From assembly GCF_009604455.1 (NCBI RefSeq), contig NZ_WEGL01000001.1, positions 558,001 through 622,000 of the forward strand: a DNA stretch of 64,000 nucleotides, written 5' to 3'. Shown piece by piece: positions 1 through 9,369 of this stretch. Origin of the DNA: Streptomyces sp. RB17. GTDB taxonomy: Bacteria; Actinomycetota; Actinomycetes; Streptomycetales; Streptomycetaceae. Position numbers and translations under genes: made by a program. Below the pieces are notes generated by a model. It was not told the DNA's origin, did no database searches, and saw only the letters and a program-made list of their open reading frames with translations. Positions within the stretch are counted from its first letter, which is position 1; each line of letters opens with the position of its first letter.

Positions 1-2238
1 ATCGGCGTCCTGGAGGACGGCGTGCTCGTCGAGCACTACGTCAACAAGGAGCAGTCGACCTCGTACGTCGGCAATGTCTACCTGGGCAAGGTGCAGAACG
101 TCCTGCCGTCGATGGAGGCCGCCTTCATCGACATCGGCAAGGGCCGCAACGCCGTCCTGTACGCCGGTGAGGTCAACTTCGAGGCGCTGGGCATGGCCAA
201 CGGCCCGCGCCGTATCGAGTCCGCCCTGAAGTCCGGCCAGTCGGTCCTCGTGCAGGTCACCAAGGACCCGATCGGTCACAAGGGCGCCCGATTGACCAGC
301 CAGGTCTCCCTCCCGGGCCGCTACCTCGTGTACGTCCCCGAGGGCTCGATGACCGGCATCAGCCGCAAGCTGCCCGACACCGAGCGGGCCCGGCTGAAGA
401 CCATCCTCAAGAAGATCGTCCCCGAGGACGCGGGCGTGATCGTGCGCACCGCGGCCGAGGGCGCGAGCGAGGACGAGCTGCGCCGGGACGTCGAGCGGCT
501 GCAGGCGCAGTGGGAGGAGATCCAGAAGAAGTCGAAGAACGGCAACGCCCCGACGCTGCTGTACGGCGAGCCGGACATGACCGTCCGGGTCGTCCGCGAC
601 ATCTTCAACGAGGACTTCTCCAAGGTCATCGTCAGCGGTGACGACGCCTGGGAGACCGTCCACGGGTACGTCTCGCACGTCGCCCCGGACCTCGCCGGCC
701 GGCTGTCGAAGTGGACCTCCGAGGTCGACGTCTTCGCCACCTACCGGATCGACGAGCAGCTCGCCAAGGCCCTGGACCGCAAGGTCTGGCTGCCCAGCGG
801 CGGTTCGCTGGTGATCGACAAGACCGAGGCGATGGTCGTCATCGATGTCAACACCGGCAAGTTCACCGGCCAGGGCGGCAACCTGGAGGAGACGGTCACC
901 AGGAACAACCTGGAGGCGGCCGAGGAGATCGTGCGCCAGCTGCGGCTGCGCGACCTCGGCGGCATCGTCGTCATCGACTTCATCGACATGGTCCTGGAGT
1001 CCAACCGCGACCTGGTGCTGCGCCGTCTGCTGGAGTGCCTGGGCCGCGACCGTACGAAGCACCAGGTGGCCGAGGTGACCTCGCTGGGCCTGGTGCAGAT
1101 GACCCGCAAGCGGGTCGGCCAGGGCCTGCTGGAGTCCTTCTCCGAGACCTGCGTCCACTGCAACGGCCGCGGTGTCATCGTGCACATGGAGCAGCCGGTG
1201 TCCGCCGGCGGCGGTGGCGGCAAGCGCAAGAAGCGCGGCCGGGGCGCCGACGCCCAGGAGCACGTGCACGAGACCGCCGCGGTGGCCGTGGAGACCGGCG
1301 AGGCCGTCGAGCCCGAGGCGGAGACCGCCGCCGAGGTGGCCGCCGCGGCCGCCGTGCCGGTCGCCCTGCCGGCCCCGGACTTCGCGCCGGACGAGGAGCT
1401 GTACAGCAGCGTCGCCGAAGCGGAGGCGGCGGCCACCCGTGGCCGTACGCGGCGCCGGGCGAGCCGCCGGGCCTCTGCTCCGGCGGGCGCGCCCAAGGGC
1501 GAGGCCCGTCGCCAGGCGGCCCCGAAGACCGAGGCCGCTGTGGCCGCCGAGGCGCCGACCGCGCAGGACGTCACCGCCGAGCAGGCGGCGGCGCGCCCGG
1601 TGCGTCCGGAGCCGGCCGCCGAGGCCCTGGCCGAGCCCACGGCCGTCGAGGACCAGATGGTCCCGGCGCCGCAGCCCGCGGCCGTCGAGGAGGCCGCGCC
1701 CAAGGGCCGTACGCGCCGTCGTGCGACCCGGAAGGTGTCGGCGCCGGCCGGTTCCCCGGCGGCCGTCGAGGCGGCCGTGGTGACCGTCACCGAGCCGGTG
1801 GCCGAGCCCGCCGCCGAGGCACCTGCCGAGAAGGCCCCGGCCCCGGTCGCCGCCGAGGAGGCGCCCGCCGAGCCCGCTGCCCCGGCCCGTCCGCGCCGTC
1901 GCGCTGTCCGTGAGGTCGCCGCGCCGACCGCGTCCGAGGAGACGGCCGTCGTGGTCGTCCCGTCGGCCGCGGCGGAGGAGGCCCCGGCCGGCGACGTCAC
2001 GGCCGAGGAGGTGGCCGAGGTGACGGCTCCGGCCAAGAAGGCGGTCCGCAAGACCGCCAAGAAGGCCACGGCGAAGAAGGCCGCCGCCAAGAAGACCGCG
2101 GCGAAGAAGACCGCGGCGAAGAAGACGGCGGCCAAGAAGACCACGGCCAAGAAGGCGGCCAAGACGGCCGCTGCGAAGTCGACGGCGAAGAAGACCACCA
2201 CGGTCGCCGCCGCTTCGGAGGCCACCGACGAGGGCTGA
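1..2238 (+). CDS. rne: Ribonuclease E/G, 3' part (5' end outside window)
   Basis: Endoribonuclease for mRNA decay and rRNA/tRNA processing. The frame is open from base 1, so the start lies upstream; 745 residues are visible. The S1-like RNA-binding segment is at the beginning. The catalytic region holds the two metal-binding Asp contexts, VVIDVNTGKF and GGIVVIDFID. A CxxC zinc-link type motif (CVHCNGRG, about residue 384) follows. The rest is an Ala/Glu/Pro-rich acidic linker with three basic patches of the type GRTRRRA, ending in a histone-H1-like tail of AAKKT repeats. Streptomyces RNase E homologues place the catalytic domain centrally, which fits an N-terminal extension outside the window. 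A strong hairpin follows the stop. The rne-rplU-rpmA-obg order is typical for actinobacteria. Confidence 0.95.
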   Translation: MGVLEDGVLVEHYVNKEQSTSYVGNVYLGKVQNVLPSMEAAFIDIGKGRNAVLYAGEVNFEALGMANGPRRIESALKSGQSVLVQVTKDPIGHKGARLTSQVSLPGRYLVYVPEGSMTGISRKLPDTERARLKTILKKIVPEDAGVIVRTAAEGASEDELRRDVERLQAQWEEIQKKSKNGNAPTLLYGEPDMTVRVVRDIFNEDFSKVIVSGDDAWETVHGYVSHVAPDLAGRLSKWTSEVDVFATYRIDEQLAKALDRKVWLPSGGSLVIDKTEAMVVIDVNTGKFTGQGGNLEETVTRNNLEAAEEIVRQLRLRDLGGIVVIDFIDMVLESNRDLVLRRLLECLGRDRTKHQVAEVTSLGLVQMTRKRVGQGLLESFSETCVHCNGRGVIVHMEQPVSAGGGGGKRKKRGRGADAQEHVHETAAVAVETGEAVEPEAETAAEVAAAAAVPVALPAPDFAPDEELYSSVAEAEAAATRGRTRRRASRRASAPAGAPKGEARRQAAPKTEAAVAAEAPTAQDVTAEQAAARPVRPEPAAEALAEPTAVEDQMVPAPQPAAVEEAAPKGRTRRRATRKVSAPAGSPAAVEAAVVTVTEPVAEPAAEAPAEKAPAPVAAEEAPAEPAAPARPRRRAVREVAAPTASEETAVVVVPSAAAEEAPAGDVTAEEVAEVTAPAKKAVRKTAKKATAKKAAAKKTAAKKTAAKKTAAKKTTAKKAAKTAAAKSTAKKTTTVAAASEATDEG

Positions 2239-2247
2239 CGCCCGCGC

Positions 2248-2278
2248 TGTGGGGCTGGTCCGCGTGACCGGCCCCACA
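2248..2278 (+). terminator. Terminator after rne
   Basis: A 13-bp stem (2248-2260 with 2266-2278, one G-U pair) with a 5-nt loop begins 9 nt after the rne stop. There is no T-tract, as is usual in Streptomyces. It separates rne from the rplU promoter. Confidence 0.7.
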
Positions 2279-2294
2279 CCCGGCGGGGCCCGGT

Positions 2295-2324
2295 TTGACC
2301 CTCCAGGTCATGGCCCCGTAACCT
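2295..2324 (+). promoter_or_regulatory. Probable promoter of rplU-rpmA
   Basis: TTGACC at 2295-2300 and TAACCT at 2319-2324, separated by 18 nt, match the vegetative Streptomyces consensus. The start codon is about 145 nt further on, leaving a long 5' leader that could be a regulatory site for the ribosomal protein operon. No specific leader structure was recognised. Confidence 0.5.
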
Positions 2325-2469
2325 TGACCGTCGGCGTGTCCACTGAGCACGCCACATCCCCGTAAACCTCTTCCTCCTGGACGCAAGGCGGGCCGGGAGA
2401 GGTCGTCCGTGGTGTTTTGGGCGGCTGGCCTGCGGGGGTGCCGTTTCTTCGAGCGAAAGAGAGATCCGC

Positions 2470-2790
2470 GTGTACGCCATCGTGCGCAGCGGTGGTCGCC
2501 AGCACAAGGTTGCTGTCGGCGACATCGTTGAGGTTGACAAGATTTCCACTGCCAAGGTTGGCGACACGGTCGAGCTCTCGACCCTGCTCGTTGTCGACGG
2601 CGACGCTGTGACCAGCGACCCGTGGGTGCTGGCCGGCATCAAGGTCCAGGCCGAGGTCGTGGACCACCACAAGGGCCAGAAGATCGACATTCTGCGCTAC
2701 AAGAACAAGACCGGCTACCGCCGTCGGCAGGGCCACCGCCAGCAGTACACGGCGATCAAGGTCACGTCGATCCCCACGGCTGCGAAGTAA
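2470..2790 (+). CDS. rplU: 50S ribosomal protein L21
   Basis: Structural protein of the large ribosomal subunit that binds 23S rRNA. It is 106 residues, the normal length, opening [14 protein letters not shown] and ending with the basic [14 protein letters not shown] region typical of L21. The GTG start at 2470 follows GAAAGAGAG. It lies 14 nt upstream of rpmA in the conserved rplU-rpmA-obg order and is probably co-transcribed with rpmA. Confidence 0.98.
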   Translation: MYAIVRSGGRQHKVAVGDIVEVDKISTAKVGDTVELSTLLVVDGDAVTSDPWVLAGIKVQAEVVDHHKGQKIDILRYKNKTGYRRRQGHRQQYTAIKVTSIPTAAK

Positions 2791-2804
2791 GGGACTGAGA
2801 AGAG

Positions 2805-3059
2805 ATGGCACACAAGAAGGGCGCATCGTCCACCCGGAACGGTCGCGACTCCAATGCCCAGCGGCTCGGCGTGAAGCGCTTCGGCGGTCAGGTCGTCAAC
2901 GCGGGTGAGATCCTGGTCCGCCAGCGCGGCACCCACTTCCACCCCGGCGCCGGTGTCGGCCGTGGCGGCGACGACACGCTGTTCGCCCTGCAGGCCGGTG
3001 CGGTGGAGTTCGGTACCCACCGCGGCCGCAAGGTCGTGAACGTCGTTCCGGTCGCCTGA
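2805..3059 (+). CDS. rpmA: 50S ribosomal protein L27
   Basis: Large-subunit protein whose N-terminus reaches the peptidyl-transferase centre. It is 84 residues, beginning [20 protein letters not shown], so there is no cleavable N-terminal extension of the Firmicute type. The family motif GTHFHPG is present. The start is preceded by GAGAAGAG 4 nt upstream. A hairpin follows the stop. Confidence 0.98.
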   Translation: MAHKKGASSTRNGRDSNAQRLGVKRFGGQVVNAGEILVRQRGTHFHPGAGVGRGGDDTLFALQAGAVEFGTHRGRKVVNVVPVA

Positions 3060-3096
3060 GTCCTCGGACTTCACGGCTCAGACCGAACGTTTCGCG

Positions 3097-3138
3097 AGGC
3101 GGACCTCACTTCCCGGACGGGAAGGCGGGTCCGCCTTT
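3097..3138 (+). terminator. Terminator after rpmA
   Basis: A perfect 9-bp outer stem (AGGCGGACC at 3097 with GGTCCGCCT at 3128) encloses a second inverted repeat (TTCCCG/CGGGAA) and is followed by TTT. It suggests that obg is transcribed mainly from its own promoter. Confidence 0.7.
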
Positions 3139-3187
3139 CGCGTGTTAAGAGCTAGACATACCGATCGTTTTCTGGAGGCACCCAACC

Positions 3188-4636
3188 ATGACCACCTTCG
3201 TGGACCGCGTCGAACTGCATGTCGCCGCGGGTAACGGAGGTCACGGCTGTGCCTCCGTACACCGCGAGAAGTTCAAGCCGCTCGGCGGCCCGGACGGCGG
3301 CAACGGCGGCCGTGGCGGTGACGTCATCCTCACCGTCGACCAGTCGGTGACGACACTTCTCGACTACCACCACTCCCCGCACCGCAAGGCCACCAACGGC
3401 AAGCCCGGCGAGGGCGGCAACCGTTCCGGCAAGGACGGCCAGGACCTGGTCCTGCCGGTGCCGGACGGCACGGTCGTGCTGGACAAGGCGGGCAACGTGC
3501 TCGCCGACCTGGTCGGCCACGGCACCTCGTACATCGCGGCGCAGGGCGGCCGGGGCGGCCTCGGCAACGCGGCGCTGGCCTCCGCCCGCCGCAAGGCGCC
3601 CGGCTTCGCGCTGCTCGGCGAGCCCGGTGACCTCCATGACATCGTCCTGGAGCTGAAGACCGTCGCCGACGTGGCCCTCGTCGGCTACCCGAGCGCCGGC
3701 AAGTCCTCGCTGATCTCCGTGCTCAGCGCGGCCAAGCCGAAGATCGCCGACTATCCGTTCACGACGCTCGTGCCGAACCTCGGTGTCGTCACCGCCGGTT
3801 CGACCGTCTACACCATCGCCGACGTGCCGGGTCTGATCCCGGGCGCCAGCCAGGGCAAGGGCCTGGGCCTGGAGTTCCTGCGGCACGTGGAGCGCTGCAG
3901 CGTGCTGGTGCACGTGCTGGACACCGCGACCCTGGAGTCCGACCGCGACCCGCTCTCCGACCTCGACATCATCGAGGCAGAGCTGCGGGAGTACGGCGGC
4001 CTGGACAACCGGCCCCGGATCGTCGTCCTGAACAAGGTCGACGTGCCGGACGGCAAGGACCTCGCCGAGATGGTCCGACCCGATCTGGAGGCCCGCGGCT
4101 ACCGCGTGTTCGAGGTTTCGGCGGTCGCCCACATCGGGCTGCGCGAGCTGTCGTTCGCGCTCGGTGAGCTGGTCGCCACGGCGCGCGCCGCGAAGCCGAA
4201 GGAGGAGGCGACCCGGATCGTCATCCGGCCCAAGGCCGTGGACGACGCCGGATTCACCGTCACCCGCGAGGAGATCGGCGGCGAGCCGCTGTTCCGGGTG
4301 CGCGGCGAGAAGCCCGAGCGCTGGGTCCGCCAGACCGACTTCAACAACGACGAGGCCGTCGGCTACCTCGCCGACCGGCTGGGCCGCCTCGGTGTCGAGG
4401 AGCAGCTGATGAAGGCGGGCGCCCGGGCCGGCGACGGTGTCGCCATCGGTCCCGAGGACAACGCGGTCGTCTTCGACTGGGAGCCGACGGTGATGGCCGG
4501 CGCGGAGATGCTGGGCCGCCGCGGCGAGGACCACCGTTTCGACGCGCCGAGGCCCGCGGCGCAGCGCCGCCGGGACAAGCAGGCGGAGCGGGACGAGGCG
4601 CACCGCGAGTACGACGACTTCGACCCGTTCGAGTAA
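3188..4636 (+). CDS. obg: GTPase Obg/CgtA
   Basis: Essential ribosome-associated GTPase acting in 50S assembly and, in Streptomyces, linked to the onset of sporulation (established for the family). It is 482 residues with three parts: the glycine-rich Obg fold (1-158, repeated GGxGG patterns), the G domain with G1 GYPSAGKSS near residue 168, DVPGLIPGA (G3) and NKVD (G4), and a C-terminal OCT domain typical of Gram-positives, ending in an acidic-basic tail. The ATG at 3188 follows TCTGGAGG. It has its usual position after rpmA. Confidence 0.97.
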   Translation: MTTFVDRVELHVAAGNGGHGCASVHREKFKPLGGPDGGNGGRGGDVILTVDQSVTTLLDYHHSPHRKATNGKPGEGGNRSGKDGQDLVLPVPDGTVVLDKAGNVLADLVGHGTSYIAAQGGRGGLGNAALASARRKAPGFALLGEPGDLHDIVLELKTVADVALVGYPSAGKSSLISVLSAAKPKIADYPFTTLVPNLGVVTAGSTVYTIADVPGLIPGASQGKGLGLEFLRHVERCSVLVHVLDTATLESDRDPLSDLDIIEAELREYGGLDNRPRIVVLNKVDVPDGKDLAEMVRPDLEARGYRVFEVSAVAHIGLRELSFALGELVATARAAKPKEEATRIVIRPKAVDDAGFTVTREEIGGEPLFRVRGEKPERWVRQTDFNNDEAVGYLADRLGRLGVEEQLMKAGARAGDGVAIGPEDNAVVFDWEPTVMAGAEMLGRRGEDHRFDAPRPAAQRRRDKQAERDEAHREYDDFDPFE

Positions 4637-4835
4637 GACTCGGTCGGCTGCCGTTGCCGCCTGGATCTGCCGCCCCCGGGCGGCGGGACGGGCCACCGAG
4701 ATGAACGTCGGCCGAACACCCGGCACACTCCAGGGCAACCGCATCCCGCCCCGGTGAGTCGAACTGTGCGGCGTGGAGAGGTACTTCAGCCTCGCCACGC
4801 CGCACTTCTCTGTCTCCACGACTCCCGGAGCCGAC

Positions 4836-6257
4836 GTGTCCCAGTCGTCCCAGCCCCGTCCCTTCCACCCGCGCACGCTCGCGATCGCCACGGGTATCGC
4901 CCTGGCCGCCGCCGGTGCGCTGCCGGCCTCCGCCGCGAGCGCCGCCCCGCAGCGGCCCGCCCAGCACCTGCGCGCGGACTTCAACGGTGACGGCTATGAG
5001 GACCTCGCGGTCGGCGCGCCGTACGCCACCGTGGGCGGCAGGACCCGCGCCGGATACGTGGCGGTGCTGTACGGGTCCGCCAAGGGGCTCTCGGCGAAGA
5101 AGGTGTACACACAGGCGTCCCCCGGCATACCCGGCACCGCCGAGAAGGACGGCTTCTTCGGCTCCCGGCTGGTCACGGCGGACCTCGACGGGGACGGGTA
5201 CACCGACCTGCTGGTGGAGGCCGGGAACGAACGGTGGCGGCAGGACGGCATCGACCGGGCCGGCAGCCGGACCGTGCTGTGGGGCGGCCCCAAGGGGTTC
5301 GTCTCGGGCCGGGTGCTGCCCGCGGAGGGCACCGGTATCGGCCAGGCCTATATGACCGTCGCCGGTGACTTCGACGGCGACGGGCACCAGGACCTCGCCC
5401 GCAACGGCCGTGTCCTGCTCGGCCCCTTCGGCCGGGACGGTCGCCCCGCGGGGACCCAGGAGGGCGCGGACTTCACCGACGGCGACCTGAACACGGTCGC
5501 GGCGGCGGCCGGCGACACCGACGGCGACGGCATCGACGACATCGTGACGATCGCCCGGACGTACGACTGGGACGACGAGGGCAACTACGGCAACTTCGTG
5601 TACACCACGCGCGGCAGCCACGCCGGGCTGCGGGCCCCCGTCGAGCTGAAGAGCCTGTACGGGCCGAAGGCCGACGCCGTGGCGCTCGGCGATCTCAACG
5701 GCGACGGCCGCGCTGACCTCGTCGTCGGCGAGGACTCCCTGCGCATCGTGTACGCCGGCAAGCAGGGCCTCGGCGCCGGTGCCCCGCAGGTGATCACCCA
5801 GGACACGCCCGGGGTGCCCGGCGTCCAGGAGGCCGGGGACGAGTTCGGCCGGTCCGTGTCGGTCCGGGACGTCGACGGCGACGGCTGTGCGGACATCCTC
5901 GCGGGCGTCCCGTACGAGGACTTCGGCCGGGTGAAGAACGCCGGCACCTTCGCCCTCGTACCGGGGGGCCGCTCGGGGGCGACCGGTGCCGGGGCCAAGG
6001 TGTTCAGCCAGGACAGCGCGGGTGTACCGGGGACCGCCGAGTCGGGGGACATGTTCGGGGCCACCGCATACCTGGTGGACGGCAACGGCGACGGCAGGGC
6101 CGAGCCGGTGGTCGGCGCGCCGCGGGAGGACTCGGGCGCCGGCGCGTTCTGGGTGTTCCCGGGCCGTACGACCGCCCGGGGCTCCTACGCGGTCACCGCC
6201 CGCACCCTCGGCACGACCGCCTCCGGCGCGGGCCTCGGTACCGCGTTCCCGAACTGA
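4836..6257 (+). CDS. Secreted FG-GAP (VCBS) repeat protein
   Basis: Predicted extracellular protein with a beta-propeller of FG-GAP repeats. It has a basic N-terminus, a hydrophobic stretch (ATGIALAAAGALPASAAS) and an AxA-type cleavage site. The mature part carries at least six repeats with calcium-binding loops of the form DxNGDGxxD (DFNGDGYED, DLDGDGYTD, DFDGDGHQD, DTDGDGIDD, DLNGDGRAD, DVDGDGCAD, DGNGDGRAE). Repeats end in AVGAPY/AGVPYEDFG-like FG-GAP cores. The GTG at 4836 is chosen because GGAG lies 5 nt upstream and the signal peptide then has normal length; an in-frame start at 4773 would add 21 residues. Substrate unknown. It probably binds a surface polymer or partner protein. Confidence 0.85.
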   Translation: MSQSSQPRPFHPRTLAIATGIALAAAGALPASAASAAPQRPAQHLRADFNGDGYEDLAVGAPYATVGGRTRAGYVAVLYGSAKGLSAKKVYTQASPGIPGTAEKDGFFGSRLVTADLDGDGYTDLLVEAGNERWRQDGIDRAGSRTVLWGGPKGFVSGRVLPAEGTGIGQAYMTVAGDFDGDGHQDLARNGRVLLGPFGRDGRPAGTQEGADFTDGDLNTVAAAAGDTDGDGIDDIVTIARTYDWDDEGNYGNFVYTTRGSHAGLRAPVELKSLYGPKADAVALGDLNGDGRADLVVGEDSLRIVYAGKQGLGAGAPQVITQDTPGVPGVQEAGDEFGRSVSVRDVDGDGCADILAGVPYEDFGRVKNAGTFALVPGGRSGATGAGAKVFSQDSAGVPGTAESGDMFGATAYLVDGNGDGRAEPVVGAPREDSGAGAFWVFPGRTTARGSYAVTARTLGTTASGAGLGTAFPN

Positions 6258-6284
6258 CGCTTCTGGCATGTCGTCACATCCGGC

Positions 6285-6352
6285 GTGCGGCCCGTGGGTC
6301 CGTGCGGCCCGTGTGTCCGTGCGGCGCGTGTGTCCGTGCGGCGCGTGTGTCC
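6285..6352 (+). repeat. Four tandem 17-bp repeats
   Basis: Unit GTGCGGCGCGTGTGTCC repeated four times (6285, 6302, 6319, 6336) with one to three changes in the first two copies, directly before a terminator hairpin. Probably a slippage-prone minisatellite. Confidence 0.85.
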
Positions 6353-6358
6353 GTGCGC

Positions 6359-6390
6359 GCGCCGTGGGACTCAGCGGGGTCCCACGGCGC
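6359..6390 (+). terminator. Terminator after FG-GAP gene
   Basis: Perfect 12-bp stem GCGCCGTGGGAC/GTCCCACGGCGC (6359-6370 with 6379-6390), 8-nt loop, no T-tract. Confidence 0.7.
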
Positions 6391-6432
6391 TCTCAGGTAA
6401 GCCTCAGGTAAGTCTCTTACCGTCTCGTGACC

Positions 6433-7492
6433 ATGGAAACGGACTGTACGAAACCCACACCCCTGCCGCCCGGCACCCGGCTGCTGCACATCGGCCCGCA
6501 CAAGACCGGGACCACGGCCCTCCAGGGCGCACTGTTCGCCGCGAAGGACCGGCTGGGGGAGCACGGTGTCGCGTTCCCGGCCCACACCCGGCACCCGATG
6601 GAAGCCGCCCTCGCCGCCTGCGCCCGGCCCGCGATGATGGGCGACCCCGTGCCCACCGACCGGCACTGGCGGCGGCTGCTGGACCAGGTGGCAGCTCGGT
6701 GGCGACCGGGTGCATGTGCTGGTCACGTTGCGTCCCCTGGTGAAGATCATGCCCTCGCAGTGGCAGCAGTACGTGCAGAACGGGCTGCGCATGGGCTACG
6801 CCGACTGGCTGGAGCACATGCTCCGCAGGCCGCCGTACGAGAAGCCCAATCCGAGCTTCTGGCACCGGCACCGGCACGACCGGCTGGTCGAGCGCTGGGC
6901 GCGGGCCGTCGGTCCGGGGCGGGTGACCGTGGTCGTGGTGGACGACCGTGACCGCGGTGGTCTGCCGCGCACCCTCGAGGTGCTGCTCGGGCTGCCGGAG
7001 AAACTCCTCCGGCCCGTTCCGGACGCCGCCAATCGGTCTCTTACCCTCGCCGAGACCGAAATGCTGCGGAATCTTAATGTCGAATTCCGCGGCAATGGAC
7101 TGCCGGACGAGCTGTATTCCCGTCTTGTGCGGGGCGGCGCCGTGCCCCATATGAAGAACGCAAGCCCTCCCGCGCCCGGAGAGGTGAAGATCGTGACCCC
7201 GCGCTGGGCGGTCGAGCGGGCGGCCGCGATCGGCGTGGAGTCGGCCGGACGGATCGCCGCGCTGGGCGTGCGGGTCCTCGGCGATCCGGCGCTGCTGTCC
7301 GCCGTTCCCGAGCAGCCGGAGCCCGGGCCGGCCGAGCCCCGGATCGCCCCGGAGGCCGCGGCCCGGGCGCTGTACGGAGCCCTGGCCGCGGCGGCCGGGC
7401 AGGCTTCCGTCCGGGACGTGCACCAGGCGTCGTCGAGGGAACTCGTGCGGATACTCGGACACCGCCGCCTGAAGCGGCTCGGGCGGCGCTGA
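6433..7492 (+). pseudogene. Sulfotransferase-like gene with a frameshift
   Basis: The first frame (from ATG 6433) contains the PAPS-binding 5'-PSB loop of sulfotransferases (LHIGPHKTGTTALQG). After about residue 87 it runs into unrelated sequence. The continuation (LGGDRVHVLVTLRPL...) is found one frame over, from about 6695 to the stop at 7492. The break is at 6691-6695: one extra base, or two missing ones, would join both halves into a protein of about 350 residues. An unusually AT-rich stretch lies near 7020-7110. The product would transfer sulfate from PAPS to a carbohydrate, which suits its place beside wall-polymer genes. It may be a true pseudogene or a sequencing error; nothing points to programmed frameshifting. 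Confidence 0.65.
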
Positions 7493-7700
7493 AGGGGTCT
7501 TGGCGCTCTCCCGTGACCGACCTGTGGACTTACTCACAGCAAATTCACGGGGGTTCGCGAGACCCGGACCCAATCACCAGGAGCGCAAGGTGAATGACAG
7601 GTTGCGCTCACATATGCATGGGATGTCGCTCACCTTGCACTGCCCTTACCTGAAGTGGGACCATTTCCCGGTTCCCTGTCGCCCCAAGGTAGGTCAGCCT

Positions 7701-9197
7701 GTGTCACAGCACATAGCCAAGCCCCGAACCACCGCAGTGATCCTGGCCGGTGGCACCGGCCAGCGGGTGGGTCTGTCGATCCCCAAGCAGCTGCTGAAGA
7801 TCGCCGGCAAGGCAGTCATCGAGCACACCCTGACCACGTTCGAGAAGGCCGACTCCATCGACGACGTCATCGTGCTGATGGCGCCGGGCTATGTGCCGGA
7901 CGTCGAGAAGATCGTCGCCAAGGCCGGCTTCACCAAGGTGAAGAAGATCATCGAGGGCGGCTCGACGCGGAACGAGACCACCGAGCGTGCCATCTCCGCG
8001 CTTCGAGAGGGCCTGGCCGAGGGTGAGGACCTCAACGTCCTCTTCCACGACGCCGTACGCCCCCTGCTCTCGCAGCGCGTCATCGACGACTGTGTGGCCG
8101 CGCTCGAGCGCTACCAGGCCGTGGACGTCGCCATCCCGTCCGCGGACACCATCATCGTCACGCGCACGCACGGCGAGGACGGCGAGTTCATCACCGAGAT
8201 CCCGGACCGTTCCCGGCTGCGCCGCGGCCAGACCCCGCAGGCCTTCAAGCTGTCCACGATCCGCCGTGCCTACGACGTCGCCGCCGGTGACCCCAACTTC
8301 CAGGCCACGGACGACTGTTCCGTCGTGCTCAAGTACCTGCCGGACGTGCCGATCCACGTCGTCGCGGGTGACGAGTACAACATGAAGGTGACCCAGCCGG
8401 TCGACGTCTTCATCGCGGACAAGCTGTTCCAGCTCGCCTCCACCGCCGCCCCCGAGCAGAACGGCGAGGACGACTACCGCGCCCTGCTCACCGGCAAGAC
8501 GCTCGTCATCTTCGGCGGCTCCTACGGCATCGGCAAGGACATCGCCGAACTCGCCGAGTCCTACGGTGCGAAGGTCTACGCGCTGGGCCGCTCCACCACC
8601 GGCACCCACGTGGAGAACCCGGAGGAGGTCGACGACGCGCTGTCCAAGGCGTACGCGGAGACCGGCCGGATCGACTACGTCGTCAACACCGCGGGCGTGC
8701 TGCGCATCGGCAAGCTCGCCGAGACCGACAACGCCACCATCGAGGAGGCGCTGAAGGTCAACTACCTGGCCCCGGTGCAGATCGCCCGTTCCAGCTACAA
8801 GTACCTGGCCGAGACCAAGGGCCAGCTGCTGCTGTACACCTCCAGCAGCTACACCCGCGGCCGCGCCGAGTACTCCCTGTACTCCTCCACCAAGGCCGCC
8901 ATGGTGAACCTCACCCAGGCGCTGTCCGACGAGTGGGCGGGCGACGGCATCCGCGTCAACTGCATCAACCCCGAGCGCACCGCCACCCCGATGCGCACCA
9001 AGGCCTTCGGCCAGGAGCCCGCGGGTTCGCTGCTCTCCTCCGAGGCCGTGGCCCGTACCTCCCTGGACGTGCTGCTGTCGGAACTGACCGGCCACGTCAT
9101 CGACGTCCGCCAGCAGGACCCGACGGCGGGCGCCGCCCAGGCCTCCGGTTTCGAGCAGGCACTGGCCACCGTTCTGGACCGCCAGGACGGCGTGTAA
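7701..9197 (+). CDS. Bifunctional cytidylyltransferase / SDR oxidoreductase (CDP-ribitol synthase type)
   Basis: Two-domain enzyme of 498 residues. The N-terminal 240 residues are an IspD/TarI-type nucleotidyltransferase (AVILAGGTGQRVGLSIPKQ, then FHDAVRPLL and TPQAF). The C-terminal part is a short-chain dehydrogenase with the NAD(P) loop FGGSYGIGKD and catalytic YxxxK (YSLYSSTKAAM). The same fusion order occurs in Haemophilus Bcs1/Acs1, which reduces ribulose 5-phosphate and activates ribitol 5-phosphate to CDP-ribitol. That assignment is by family, and another polyol is possible. GTG 7701 is chosen because the family begins just before AVILAGG; AAGGTAGG lies upstream. The next gene encodes a polymerase able to use such CDP-polyols. 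Confidence 0.85.
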   Translation: MSQHIAKPRTTAVILAGGTGQRVGLSIPKQLLKIAGKAVIEHTLTTFEKADSIDDVIVLMAPGYVPDVEKIVAKAGFTKVKKIIEGGSTRNETTERAISALREGLAEGEDLNVLFHDAVRPLLSQRVIDDCVAALERYQAVDVAIPSADTIIVTRTHGEDGEFITEIPDRSRLRRGQTPQAFKLSTIRRAYDVAAGDPNFQATDDCSVVLKYLPDVPIHVVAGDEYNMKVTQPVDVFIADKLFQLASTAAPEQNGEDDYRALLTGKTLVIFGGSYGIGKDIAELAESYGAKVYALGRSTTGTHVENPEEVDDALSKAYAETGRIDYVVNTAGVLRIGKLAETDNATIEEALKVNYLAPVQIARSSYKYLAETKGQLLLYTSSSYTRGRAEYSLYSSTKAAMVNLTQALSDEWAGDGIRVNCINPERTATPMRTKAFGQEPAGSLLSSEAVARTSLDVLLSELTGHVIDVRQQDPTAGAAQASGFEQALATVLDRQDGV

Positions 9198-9224
9198 TAA
9201 TTCGTCAATAGCTTTTTAGGAATT

Positions 9225-9272
9225 TCAGGCCTCTGCTGTCGCTCGTTCACCGGGCGTTAGCAGAGGCCTGAA
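9225..9272 (+). terminator. Terminator after cytidylyltransferase gene
   Basis: Perfect 14-bp stem (9225-9238 with 9259-9272; TTCAGGCCTCTGCT) with a 20-nt loop, followed by a T/C-rich tract. Confidence 0.75.
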
Positions 9273-9277
9273 TCCGT

Positions 9278-9318
9278 ACATCTCTCACATCTCTCACATC
9301 TCTCACATCTCTCATATT
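9278..9318 (+). repeat. Short 9-bp tandem repeat
   Basis: ACATCTCTC repeated four times and then degenerating into AT-rich sequence, between a terminator and the next start. Simple repeat with no evident function. Confidence 0.8.
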
Positions 9319-9369
9319 TCTCATAATTTCCAGCGAACCGGCACTCCCCCTCCCAGAGCAGGTTTCTCC

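Noticed and set aside
741..2690. Long minus-strand open frame of 649 codons opposite rne and rplU
   Set aside because: Antisense shadow of GC-biased codons; it crosses two well-supported genes and has Ala/Val/Phe-rich low-complexity sequence mirroring the Lys/Ala tail.
6427..7492. Programmed ribosomal frameshifting in the sulfotransferase gene
   Set aside because: No slippery heptamer or downstream pseudoknot visible at the junction; mutation or sequencing error is simpler.
9278..9318. ACATCTCTC tandem repeats as a regulatory array
   Set aside because: Simple 9-bp slippage repeat after a terminator; nothing links it to a regulator.
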